Source of the DNA: Flavobacteriales bacterium
Lineage (GTDB): Bacteria > Bacteroidota > Bacteroidia > Flavobacteriales_D > Sanyastnellaceae
Direction: 5' to 3'
Assembly (NCBI GenBank): GCA_015663855.1
Contig: DQRJ01000109.1
Span: 1-11,094, forward strand
Length of the DNA stretch: 11,094 nt
This document shows, piece after piece, positions 1 through 7,293 of the stretch. The stretch's first letter is position 1. Every line of letters begins with the position of its first letter. The position numbers were made by a program, and so were the translations under genes. The notes below the pieces were generated by a model. The model was not told the DNA's origin and searched no databases. It was given only the letters and a program-made list of their open reading frames with translations.

Positions 1-965
1 AGACCTCGAGCGTTGTACTCGTTTCTAAGGATATAAATCTTCGGTTGAAAGCGAAGGCGCTAAATCTACCCGCCGAAGACTACAAAACCGGAAAGGTGAA
101 GGATATGAGATTCGCTTATACCGGGAAAACCACCCTTGACGGGATGGACGCCTCTGTTATTCGTAAGATGTATGTTGCTGGGTCGACAAAGAAGATATCG
201 TCTTTAGGAGATTCTAGATCGAACAACCACTTCTACATTATGAAGAACTGTTCGTCTTCTGCTCTTGGATATTTTAACGAGTCGAAGAAAATTATTGAGC
301 GAGTAGACAAAGGTTATGCATATGGTGTAAAGCCCAGGAATGCTGAACAAGCTTTCGCTCTTCACGCCATCCAGAACCCTGATATTAACTTAGTTACTAT
401 TTGCGGAGTAGCTGGGACTGGAAAAACCTTATTAGCGCTTGCAGGAGCACTAGAGCAGCGCAATCAATACGACCAAATCATTCTCGCCCGACCTATAGTT
501 GCCCTTTCAAACAAAGACCTAGGGTTTCTTCCTGGCGACGCTGAGGAGAAAGTGAATCCGTATATGCAACCGCTTTGGGATAACCTCAACTACATAAAGA
601 ATCAGTTCGGCCAGCATGAAAGGAAATTCAGAGCGATTGAGGAGATGCGCGAGCAAGGCAAGATTCAGATCTGCCCTCTGGCTTATATCCGTGGACGTTC
701 GCTTTCTAACGTCGTTTTCATTGTAGATGAAGCCCAAAACCTGACTCCACACGAAGTGAAGACAATAATCACCCGAGCAGGTGAAAACACGAAAATTATC
801 CTAACCGGTGATGTTCGCCAAATCGACACTCCATACTTAGACGAACAATCTAATGGACTGACATACGTAATCGACCGACTCAAAGGAAAAGATCTTTACT
901 GCCACATTACTTTAGAAAAAGGCGAGCGTTCTGACCTTGCGAACCTAGCTAACGACTTTCTCTAG
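1..965 (+). CDS. PIN-PhoH family ATPase, 5' end cut by window
   Basis: This is the C-terminal part of a PhoH-family P-loop ATPase fused to an N-terminal PIN ribonuclease-like domain (YlaK/PhoH2 type), a presumed cytoplasmic RNA-processing enzyme. The frame is open from base 3, and the residues upstream of the first possible start (TTG at 45) read as the end of a PIN domain (VVLVSKDINLRLKAKAL), followed by AEDY. The gene therefore begins outside the window, and 45 is not its start. The PhoH domain has a Walker A motif GVAGTGKT at bases 405-428, a Walker B motif VVFIVDEAQ at 711-737, and a downstream ILTGD sensor-like motif near 798-812. The stop is TAG at 963-965. It converges on the cytochrome gene with 10 bases between the stops. 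The PIN-PhoH assignment is firm. The exact substrate is not known from sequence; PhoH2 proteins elsewhere are described as RNA helicase/nucleases. Confidence 0.93.
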   Translation, partial: TSSVVLVSKDINLRLKAKALNLPAEDYKTGKVKDMRFAYTGKTTLDGMDASVIRKMYVAGSTKKISSLGDSRSNNHFYIMKNCSSSALGYFNESKKIIERVDKGYAYGVKPRNAEQAFALHAIQNPDINLVTICGVAGTGKTLLALAGALEQRNQYDQIILARPIVALSNKDLGFLPGDAEEKVNPYMQPLWDNLNYIKNQFGQHERKFRAIEEMREQGKIQICPLAYIRGRSLSNVVFIVDEAQNLTPHEVKTIITRAGENTKIILTGDVRQIDTPYLDEQSNGLTYVIDRLKGKDLYCHITLEKGERSDLANLANDFL

Positions 966-975
966 TAAGTCATTC

Positions 976-3072
976 CTAGTCTCTCACAACTCGTAGAGAT
1001 TTAACTCCCGTCCCGTAATCTACTCGGACGATGTAAACACCCTTCGCATTCGGTAGGCGAATCATTTCTGAGCCCTCTTGTCCATTTATGGCGTCTCTGT
1101 AAATCAAGGCTCCCGAGGAATTGAATAATTCGTAATCGGAGCATTCCGATAAATTAGCCCAAACAAGCTTTGTCTCCCCTTCCCTAGCAGGATTAGGGCT
1201 TAAGTATAAAACTGGACCTTCGTCAAGTTCGTCAACGTCACTTAGACCTGATATAAAAGTAGTGTTCGTTGCAACTAGCACAGCAGCCGATCCGTGAGTA
1301 TTGTAAAGCTCCTCGAAGTCTGCAATTGCCTGAGTGTCGTAATCAAACATCGACTCCACCCACCTTGGTGGCATGCTTTGGTACCAAACATTAACCGTAA
1401 CTATTCCATATTCACTAGACATCACAGGGTTTGGAAGATTAAAGTCTGGATCAATAAATGCGTATGTAATAATATCTGTACCTGTACCTTCTGCTATCAC
1501 CTCCCCTGACCAGCCCAAACTTTTATTAAAATCATCATCAAAAAGCACTTCGCCTTCTACTCTAGTTGTATCGTAAGCGCTGTGATTCATACTGAATCCT
1601 TTGGGTACTAGCCTGTTATCCTTTACCGTTACATAAGCTTGTTCGAGGACGTTTGTGGGATCATAATTAACGTTGGCGGCAACGAGCTCATAGATTTGGA
1701 CTTGAGACTCATCATAAATCAAATCGTGGTGACGCTCATAATCAGATAATCCATCGTCGTCAGTGCCTATAATTCTTGCCCCAGATGAATCCATCTTCCC
1801 ACTATGAAAAAGGGTGTCTCCACTCTCACTCAATACCACGTATAGCTCAACAAACAATCTTCTCGAAGGGTATCCCGACGGAAATTTATGCCCCACTTTA
1901 TTATGGAGCTTCACATCAATTCCATAACCTTCAGCTGATATAGACTCCCACCAAGAAAAATAACCGCCACCACCGCCTACAAATTCTATTTCCAAAGAGC
2001 TTTCGAGTAAACTTCGAGTGCGAACAATAGTGCTATCGAAATGATCTACGGTAGCCGTAAGTCCGAGATCTACGATGTTGTCACGCATAATCTCTAACAT
2101 AGCAGTATTCGCCCCTACTAAAGTATGGAGTCCATAAGGAGTCCTTGGCTCGAGGAATGCATAACCAGATGAAATAATAACGGGCTCGGTAATGCGAGGC
2201 ATGTGGCAGGTTTGGCATGTGCCGGAGATGCCATTATATTCGTCAGGCACGTCTAGACCTTGCCCCGAAAATGCAGAGTTGAGCCATTCGTGATACGTAG
2301 CTTGTTCGACGTACATCTCGCCGGTGAAATTTCCTTCCAAATCAACACTATGAGTGATGAGCGTATGACAATCTGCGCATATTATTGACTCGACGATGTG
2401 GTCGCCGTGCATGGGAACGTAGTTAGAATAGGTCTCCATAGGTAAGGTGTAGAGCGGAGGGTCGTCCTTCCCCATCCCGTACGGTCCGTAGATTACAGCT
2501 GAGTCGAATTTTAATTGGCCACTAAAAGAAATCCCGGAGCTATCTAATGATTGTTGGTGACATGCTACACAGCTCACTCCGTCAAGAGCTAAAGAGTCAG
2601 CAATCAGCATCTCCATTGAATACAGATCTATCCCGTCGTGAGCAGCGGCGAAATTTCCAAGAGGTGCGTGACAAGAAGTACACTTGTCCTCAATAGATGC
2701 CTGATGTCCTGGATTTATCGCAACTTCATGAGAAACTTTAGCTCTCCAAAACGGATCTTTTGCAGAATTCGCCATAATCGTACTCCTCCACATATCCGTA
2801 GGATTTACATCCCTTGCGTCAGGCATAGGGATCGCGGGGAAGGTTTGACCTACAAGAGAAGCGAAGAAATTCGGATCCGTGCTATGGCACCCAGCGCATT
2901 TACCACTACCGGAAAACAGACTGTTCAAAGTATCGGGCAAGCCACCGTAAGCAGATATGAAAATACGGCTGTGATAAGGATTCGCCTCGGTGTGTAAATA
3001 GCTTGGACGCAATATGGCAGCAGAAATCAATAACACTACCGAACTCAAAATAAATGCGAGCCTTTTATCCAT
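976..3072 (-). CDS. Five-haem c-type cytochrome with T9SS C-terminal sorting domain
   Basis: A 698-residue exported electron-transfer protein. An N-terminal signal (K3 R4, hydrophobic about 5-22) is followed by five CXXCH haem c sites: CAGCH 59-63, CTSCH 131-135, CVACH 168-172, CADCH 232-236 and CQTCH 286-290. Spare histidines nearby (H115, H123, H222, H225, H241, H261) could be distal ligands. The region resembles the cytochrome c554/multihaem family. A second, haem-free half follows, with a GHKFPSGYPSRR motif (394-405) recurrent in such cytochromes. Residues about 620-698 look like a type IX secretion sorting domain (LYLSPNPA, then YELFNSSGALIY, then KGVYIVRV), suggesting surface display or release. 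I chose ATG at 3072; an in-frame TTG two codons upstream is possible but less likely. It starts 8 bases after the DUF721 stop, so it is probably co-transcribed with recF. Electron donor and acceptor cannot be inferred. Confidence 0.92.
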   Translation of the reverse strand: MDKRLAFILSSVVLLISAAILRPSYLHTEANPYHSRIFISAYGGLPDTLNSLFSGSGKCAGCHSTDPNFFASLVGQTFPAIPMPDARDVNPTDMWRSTIMANSAKDPFWRAKVSHEVAINPGHQASIEDKCTSCHAPLGNFAAAHDGIDLYSMEMLIADSLALDGVSCVACHQQSLDSSGISFSGQLKFDSAVIYGPYGMGKDDPPLYTLPMETYSNYVPMHGDHIVESIICADCHTLITHSVDLEGNFTGEMYVEQATYHEWLNSAFSGQGLDVPDEYNGISGTCQTCHMPRITEPVIISSGYAFLEPRTPYGLHTLVGANTAMLEIMRDNIVDLGLTATVDHFDSTIVRTRSLLESSLEIEFVGGGGGYFSWWESISAEGYGIDVKLHNKVGHKFPSGYPSRRLFVELYVVLSESGDTLFHSGKMDSSGARIIGTDDDGLSDYERHHDLIYDESQVQIYELVAANVNYDPTNVLEQAYVTVKDNRLVPKGFSMNHSAYDTTRVEGEVLFDDDFNKSLGWSGEVIAEGTGTDIITYAFIDPDFNLPNPVMSSEYGIVTVNVWYQSMPPRWVESMFDYDTQAIADFEELYNTHGSAAVLVATNTTFISGLSDVDELDEGPVLYLSPNPAREGETKLVWANLSECSDYELFNSSGALIYRDAINGQEGSEMIRLPNAKGVYIVRVDYGTGVKSLRVVRD

Positions 3073-3080
3073 ATGCAAAT

Positions 3081-3377
3081 TTAACGAATCCTTACTCTCA
3101 TCACTACATCTCTTTTAAGATGTTCATTGAGCATTTTTACGATTTTCTCTTTCTCGTGATTAAATTCTTCTTTCAACGGACCACTAAGTAATGTAACAAG
3201 TAGAGTCCCGTCGTGTTGCAACATTAGATGCTTAGTTTTTTTATGAATTACATCTCCGAAAACTTCTTTCCACGCAAGCACCACCTCTACCTCATCGAGT
3301 TTAGAGTGCATATTGTTAATCTTCAAGACTTTGTCAATCACCTCCTTAAGAGACTTCATGCTATCTTTCTTCATCAT
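3081..3377 (-). CDS. DUF721/DciA-like protein, putative replicative helicase loader
   Basis: A 98-residue cytoplasmic protein of the DUF721 family. DciA, the characterised member, helps load or activate the DnaB helicase in bacteria lacking DnaC/DnaI. Visible features are an N-terminal helix (SLKEVIDKVLKINNM), the conserved tryptophan in VVLAWKEVFGDVI, a T-K-H-L strand, the GTLLVTLLSGPLKEEF strand-turn segment and a helix EKEKIVKMLNEHL, ending MRVRIR. This matches the usual KH-like core seen in short Bacteroidota members. The start ATG overlaps the recF stop as ATGA (3374-3377), indicating translational coupling; a second ATG follows directly. A recF-DUF721 neighbourhood is common in Bacteroidota and Actinobacteria, which supports the call. 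Family membership is confident; the helicase-loading role is by family inference only. Confidence 0.88.
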   Translation of the reverse strand: MMKKDSMKSLKEVIDKVLKINNMHSKLDEVEVVLAWKEVFGDVIHKKTKHLMLQHDGTLLVTLLSGPLKEEFNHEKEKIVKMLNEHLKRDVVMRVRIR

Positions 3378-4489
3378 GACTGCAAGGTATTCACTTCGCC
3401 GTTATTTATCTCGAAAACACGAACATCCGCTCCAATAGATTTGAACATTTCGGGAATTCGACCTAGATGAGTGTCGGTAATAAAGATTTGTCCGAAAGAA
3501 CCATCAGTCACCATTTTCATCAAGGCCTGCACCCTTTTATCATCGATTTTATCGAAAATATCATCCAGAAGAAGGATGGGCTTAACTCCCGTTGCCTTTT
3601 CTAAAAAAGTGAGTTGAGCAAGCCTAAGTGCTACAAGGAAAGTTTTTTGCTGGCCCTGACTTCCGAATTTCTTTAAGGGATGTCCACCAATTTTAAAGAC
3701 CAAATCATCTTTATGAGTTCCACACGTCGTCCGCCTAAGCCTCCTATCCTCATCACGTGACTGAATTAACAATTGAAGAAAATCATTTTCCTCGCCTCTC
3801 ACCTTTGTAGAATAATCCAAGCTCACTATTTCCTTCCCACCACTTATTTCTGCATAAACTTCATCGAATACAGGCGTAAACTCCTTAATAAATTCCACTC
3901 TCGCCTTAGCTATATAAATAGCATTCGGGGCTATCCGGGCATCCCAAGGCTCTATCATCGAGGGCTCCCACATTCTATTTTCGGTGAAATACTTAAAAAG
4001 ATTATTCCTTTGAAGTATCGCTTTATTGTAATCTATAAGCTTCTCAAGATAAGTTCGATCATATTGCGAGATTACGCCATCTAACCATTTACGCCTCACT
4101 TCGCTCCCTCCCTGAACTATTTCAGAATCATCAGGAGTAATAATGACCGCAGGAAATCGTCCGATGTGTTCTAAAAGTCGAGAATACGTCTTTTCGTTCC
4201 TTTTAAACACCTTTTTCTGACCTCTTTTTACTCCGCAACTCACGATTTCCTCCTCTCCGAGCCGAGAAAAAACTCCTTTTACTAGCATGAACGATTCTCC
4301 GTGCGTTATGTTTTGCGCATCTACAGGATTAAAATGACTTTTGCAAAAACACAGGTAATGCAGGGCATCCAGGACATTTGTCTTGCCAGAACCATTGTCC
4401 CCAAGCAGACAATTAACTTGATTTCCGAAACATAAATCACCACCTAAATGGTTCTTAAAATGAATCATATGAAGAGAGTTCAATTGCAT
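3374..4489 (-). CDS. recF: DNA replication/repair protein RecF
   Basis: A 371-residue SMC-like ABC ATPase that acts with RecO and RecR to load RecA at gapped DNA and stalled forks. Length and motif order are normal for RecF: N-terminal LHMIHFKNH, Walker A GDNGSGKT at 30-37, a VIITPDDSEIVQGG segment near 125-138 followed by RRKWLDG (142-148), the RTTCGTHKDDL segment (262-272), the ABC signature GSQGQQKTF (286-294), Walker B ILLLDDIFDKID (315-326), and a final FITDTH motif (346-351). All catalytic motifs look intact. It is the first gene of a minus-strand unit, overlaps DUF721 by 4 bases, and is divergent from the TPR gene across 57 bases that hold a good candidate promoter. Confidence 0.98.
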   Translation of the reverse strand: MQLNSLHMIHFKNHLGGDLCFGNQVNCLLGDNGSGKTNVLDALHYLCFCKSHFNPVDAQNITHGESFMLVKGVFSRLGEEEIVSCGVKRGQKKVFKRNEKTYSRLLEHIGRFPAVIITPDDSEIVQGGSEVRRKWLDGVISQYDRTYLEKLIDYNKAILQRNNLFKYFTENRMWEPSMIEPWDARIAPNAIYIAKARVEFIKEFTPVFDEVYAEISGGKEIVSLDYSTKVRGEENDFLQLLIQSRDEDRRLRRTTCGTHKDDLVFKIGGHPLKKFGSQGQQKTFLVALRLAQLTFLEKATGVKPILLLDDIFDKIDDKRVQALMKMVTDGSFGQIFITDTHLGRIPEMFKSIGADVRVFEINNGEVNTLQS

Positions 4490-4510
4490 AGTGCGAATTT
4501 CTTATTTTTG
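4484..4510 (+). promoter_or_regulatory. Candidate Bacteroidota-type promoter for TPR-ribH operon
   Basis: TATTTTTG at 4503-4510 matches the -7 consensus TAnnTTTG exactly. A TTG at 4484-4486 could be the -33 element, but its 16-base spacing is slightly short. Predicted transcription starts near 4517, about 30 bases before the ATG at 4547. The upstream element overlaps the start codon region of recF, so the two divergent promoters are interleaved. It is weaker than the recF-side candidate because of the spacing. Confidence 0.5.
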
Positions 4511-4536
4511 CATCCTCAATCCTATTAATAAGGAAT

Positions 4537-4566
4537 CAAAATTACTATGGCTAAGAATAAAGCAAA
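4537..4566 (-). promoter_or_regulatory. Candidate Bacteroidota-type promoter for recF unit
   Basis: Read on the minus strand, TTTG (4566-4563) is followed after 18 bases by TAATTTTG (4544-4537), a perfect match to the Bacteroidota -7 consensus TAnnTTTG. The spacing falls in the range described for Flavobacterium and Bacteroides. Transcription would start near 4530, giving a leader of about 40 bases before the recF ATG at 4489. The -33 element lies inside the first codons of the divergent TPR gene. No start site has been measured; this is a consensus match. Confidence 0.6.
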
Positions 4567-5227
4567 AGACGATAATATCATCAACGTTGATGAGGTGTAC
4601 ACAAAGACTGAGCAATTTGTAGATAAGAACAGAAATCAACTCACTCTAATTTTAGGTGGGGTAGCTGTTATTATTATTGCATTTATGGGCTACCGTACAT
4701 TAGTTCAGCTTCCTGCTGAGTTAGCCGCGGAAGAAGCAATTTTCCAAGCAGAATACTATTTCTCTATTGACTCACTAGATTTAGCTCAATATGGAGATGG
4801 TTTTGCAGCAGGACTTGAAGAGGTAATGGCTGACCATCCTGGAACAGACGCTGCAAGTCGCGCGGCTTACCAAATAGGTGTAACTAACCGTGACGCTGGA
4901 CTTTATGCTGAAGCTATCCTGGCATTCGACAACGTCGACTTCGATGACAACGTGATAGGACCTATGGCTCTAGCAGGAATGGGAGATTGCTATGCAGAAC
5001 TTGAGGATTACACTAACGCAGCTGTATACTTCTCAAAGGCTGCTGACGCTGCTGATGCTGGACTTGCTGGAAAAGTTTTGGCACCTAGCTATCACTATAA
5101 GCAAGCTATTACTCTTATTGAGCTTGGCAGAATCGATGAGGCGAAATCTGTTCTTACTCATATAGAAAACGATCACCCTAACAGCCGCATGTTCAGTCCT
5201 GCTGTTGCTTTGGGCGCATCTCTATAA
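4547..5227 (+). CDS. Membrane-anchored tetratricopeptide-repeat protein
   Basis: A 226-residue protein with a charged cytoplasmic N-terminus (about 1-30), one membrane segment (about 32-49, LTLILGGVAVIIIAFMGY) and a periplasmic helical-repeat domain. The repeats are TPR-like: AASRAAYQIGVTNRDAGLY then AEAILAFDNV, GMGDCYAELEDYTNAAVYF, and a third unit around YKQAITLIELGRIDEAKSVL. The topology recalls YfgM-type single-span TPR proteins, which associate with Sec/BAM envelope chaperones, but this is only resemblance. It opens the plus-strand operon, 19 bases ahead of ribH. To my knowledge this TPR gene is commonly seen between recF and ribH in Flavobacteriia. A precise function is not known; a scaffold role in the envelope is inferred. 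Confidence 0.87.
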   Translation: MAKNKAKDDNIINVDEVYTKTEQFVDKNRNQLTLILGGVAVIIIAFMGYRTLVQLPAELAAEEAIFQAEYYFSIDSLDLAQYGDGFAAGLEEVMADHPGTDAASRAAYQIGVTNRDAGLYAEAILAFDNVDFDDNVIGPMALAGMGDCYAELEDYTNAAVYFSKAADAADAGLAGKVLAPSYHYKQAITLIELGRIDEAKSVLTHIENDHPNSRMFSPAVALGASL

Positions 5228-5246
5228 ATCGACAAACTCGATAACC

Positions 5247-5732
5247 ATGGCTACGGCCGGTAAAAATTTAAGCGCATACAATCCTAAGGATTTGCCAGAC
5301 GGTGCCCACTACATCGTGGGCATTGCCGTTTCTGAGTGGAATTCTGAGTACACGAACGGTATGCTCGAAGGGGCTCTTGAGGTACTTCGTAACTGTGGGG
5401 TTAAGGAGGAAAACATAAAAGTAATTTACGTTCCGGGAAGCTTCGAGCTTCCTTTAGCATCCCAAATGCTACTCGAACACACAGATGCCGTTATAGCAAT
5501 CGGGAGCGTTATTAGAGGTGAAACTTCGCATTTCGACTATGTGTGCGAAGCCGTTTCTCAAGGTATAAAAGATGTAAACCTAAAGACAGGCAAGCCCGTA
5601 GCTTTCTGTGTCTTGACCGACAACACTGCAGAACAAGCCGCTGCAAGATCTGGAGGTGAGCATGGCAACAAAGGCACCGAAGCTGCCGTTGTAGTCATGA
5701 AAATGCTCGCTATTAAATCTGATCTACGTTGA
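5247..5732 (+). CDS. ribH: 6,7-dimethyl-8-ribityllumazine synthase
   Basis: A 161-residue cytoplasmic enzyme that condenses 5-amino-6-ribitylaminouracil with 3,4-dihydroxy-2-butanone-4-phosphate to form lumazine, the penultimate riboflavin step. It normally assembles as pentamers or 60-mers. Diagnostic motifs are VGIAVSEWN (24-32; the W stacks where many homologues have F), VPGSFELP (62-69), IGSVIRGETSHFDYVC (85-100, with the catalytic His as H95), and a C-terminal FCVLTDNTAEQAAARSGG then HGNKG. The usual FGVLT is FCVLT here, a Gly-to-Cys change. The start ATG at 5247 was preferred over an in-frame ATG at 5205, which would overlap the TPR gene and add 14 residues outside the family alignment. 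There is no room for an FMN riboswitch in the 19-base gap. Confidence 0.97.
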   Translation: MATAGKNLSAYNPKDLPDGAHYIVGIAVSEWNSEYTNGMLEGALEVLRNCGVKEENIKVIYVPGSFELPLASQMLLEHTDAVIAIGSVIRGETSHFDYVCEAVSQGIKDVNLKTGKPVAFCVLTDNTAEQAAARSGGEHGNKGTEAAVVVMKMLAIKSDLR

Positions 5733-5739
5733 CATATCT

Positions 5740-7293
5740 ATGCTGACAAAAGCCATTGCCCGCCGACCTCTTATTTCAATACTTCTTCTTGCTTGTTTTT
5801 TACGCATAGTTGCATCCTTTATGTCAGAGGGTTATCTGATGCACGATGATCACTTTTGGGTAGTTGAAGCTGCCGCTAGTTGGTCAGATGGAAAAGACTA
5901 TAATAACTGGATGCCTTGGTCTCAAGAATCGTTAGGTCGTATTCCTGAGCCACATTATACAAACCTCGCGTATTCAAGCCTCCACTATTTGTATTTCTCA
6001 GCCATTAAGTCGTTAGGGATTTCTGATCCGATGACTTTAATGCTAATCTTGCGTCTAATCCATGGACTGATAAGCTTAATTTCAGTTTATCTATCATACA
6101 AAATTGCAAATATTTTAGGGGGCAAAAGAGCTGCAGGCTGGGTAGGGCTAGCAATGGCAGCACTATTCTGGATGCCCATAGTCAGTGTACATCAGCTGGT
6201 AGAAGCGGCATGCATCCCTCCTCTCCTAGCATCAACATGGTTCTTACTTAAGCACACCAAACCATTAAATATACGTTCCCTCCTTATTTCTGGCGCATTT
6301 CTCGGTCTAGCAACGGGTCTAAGATATCAAGTTGGAGTCATGGGGCTAGGAATTGTCATAGCATTCTTTATAGATAATTCTAACAGAAATAAAATCACCT
6401 CACTGAGGAACTCCTTGATTTTAGGAGGTTCTGCACTTTTCGTGTTCTCTTTAACCCAAATACCCACTGATTTATGGCTTTGGGGAGAACCATTTGCTCA
6501 ACTACGAGCTTACATCGAATACAATCTTACAGAATCCGGGAACTACCCTCAAGGATCTCCCCTTCAATATCTAGGGCTCGTCTTAGTTCTTTTTGTCCCA
6601 CCCATCTCGATAGCCATTGTAATAGGATACTTCCGAAACTGGCGTAAACACGCACTTATCGTCCTCCCCTCACTTGCATTTTTGATATTTCATTCTGCTT
6701 TCCCGAACAAGCAAGAACGATTCATACTCCCAGCCCTACCCTATATATTAATCGGTGGGACTATAGGTTGGTTCGCTATAAGGGAATCGAGTGAGTTATT
6801 AAAGACGAAGGGCGCAAGGTTAATCGAGAAGGGCTCAATAGGTTTGGCCTTGATAATTAACATCACATTACTCGCAGGCCTAACTATTTCATCTAAAAAC
6901 ACGAGTGAAATGAAGGCGATGTATGCTTTAAACCAAATGGATGATGTCCATAGCTTCCTATATATCACCGCAGACGGCCATGCTCTCGCCCCAAGACTAT
7001 ATTTGGGATCATGGGACCCATATACCATTGCAGATTCGTCAACTGATATAGCTGAACAACGGGACAGACACATTAATAGCTTGAGTGAAAGCACCCCTAA
7101 CTACTTAGTTTTTGTAGGAGATAGTCATTTAGGTGATTTAATCAATGGTTTTAAAGAACACTATCCATCACTATCTTACGTCGCTCAATTCAGTCCTGGA
7201 AGGCTGGATAGATTAATGCATTATTTAAATCCTCACAATCCGTTAAAGAGGGTGATGATTTATAAAATCGACTCGAATATTTACATCAAATGA
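5740..7293 (+). CDS. GT-C membrane glycosyltransferase, GT22 (ALG9/PIG-B)-like
   Basis: A 517-residue polytopic membrane protein with the GT-C plan: an N-terminal transmembrane helix, a first periplasmic loop with an acidic motif HDDHFW (35-40), about ten further hydrophobic segments up to about residue 390, and a soluble C-terminal domain of about 125 residues. Such enzymes transfer a sugar from a polyprenyl-phosphate donor on the outer face of the inner membrane. Two segments resemble the GT22 mannosyltransferases: D244 to N262 followed by NYPQGSP, recalling the D..YG..F..YN..YG.HP pattern, and NKQERFILPALP (323-334), recalling HKE.RFI.P..P. The acceptor could be a lipid or an exported glycan. 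It sits 7 bases after ribH and overlaps the next gene by 4 bases (ATGA, 7290-7293). The GT-C class is firm; the GT22 subfamily and mannose are tentative. Confidence 0.82.
   Translation: MLTKAIARRPLISILLLACFLRIVASFMSEGYLMHDDHFWVVEAAASWSDGKDYNNWMPWSQESLGRIPEPHYTNLAYSSLHYLYFSAIKSLGISDPMTLMLILRLIHGLISLISVYLSYKIANILGGKRAAGWVGLAMAALFWMPIVSVHQLVEAACIPPLLASTWFLLKHTKPLNIRSLLISGAFLGLATGLRYQVGVMGLGIVIAFFIDNSNRNKITSLRNSLILGGSALFVFSLTQIPTDLWLWGEPFAQLRAYIEYNLTESGNYPQGSPLQYLGLVLVLFVPPISIAIVIGYFRNWRKHALIVLPSLAFLIFHSAFPNKQERFILPALPYILIGGTIGWFAIRESSELLKTKGARLIEKGSIGLALIINITLLAGLTISSKNTSEMKAMYALNQMDDVHSFLYITADGHALAPRLYLGSWDPYTIADSSTDIAEQRDRHINSLSESTPNYLVFVGDSHLGDLINGFKEHYPSLSYVAQFSPGRLDRLMHYLNPHNPLKRVMIYKIDSNIYIK

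Noticed and set aside
45..47. TTG at 45 as start of the PhoH gene
   Set aside because: The frame stays open to the window edge and the upstream codons encode the end of a PIN domain, so the gene is truncated by the window.
966..975. Shared bidirectional terminator between the convergent PhoH and cytochrome genes
   Set aside because: Only 10 bases separate the stops, and no stem-loop followed by a T-run was seen there.
1963..1980. Short GGN-rich run in the cytochrome (poly-glycine) as a possible phase-variable repeat
   Set aside because: The repeat is only a few imperfect units and a multiple of three, so slippage would not switch the frame.
3073..3078. TTG start for the cytochrome two codons upstream
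   Set aside because: ATG at 3072 gives a standard signal peptide start (MDKR), and TTG starts are rarer. The difference is only two residues.
4490..4546. FMN or other riboswitch ahead of the TPR-ribH operon
   Set aside because: The 57-base region is far too short for an RFN element and is accounted for by candidate promoter boxes.
5205..5246. Upstream in-frame ATG that would extend RibH by 14 residues
   Set aside because: It overlaps the TPR gene end by 23 bases, and the added residues do not resemble the RibH N-terminus. ATG at 5247 gives a normal 161-residue protein.
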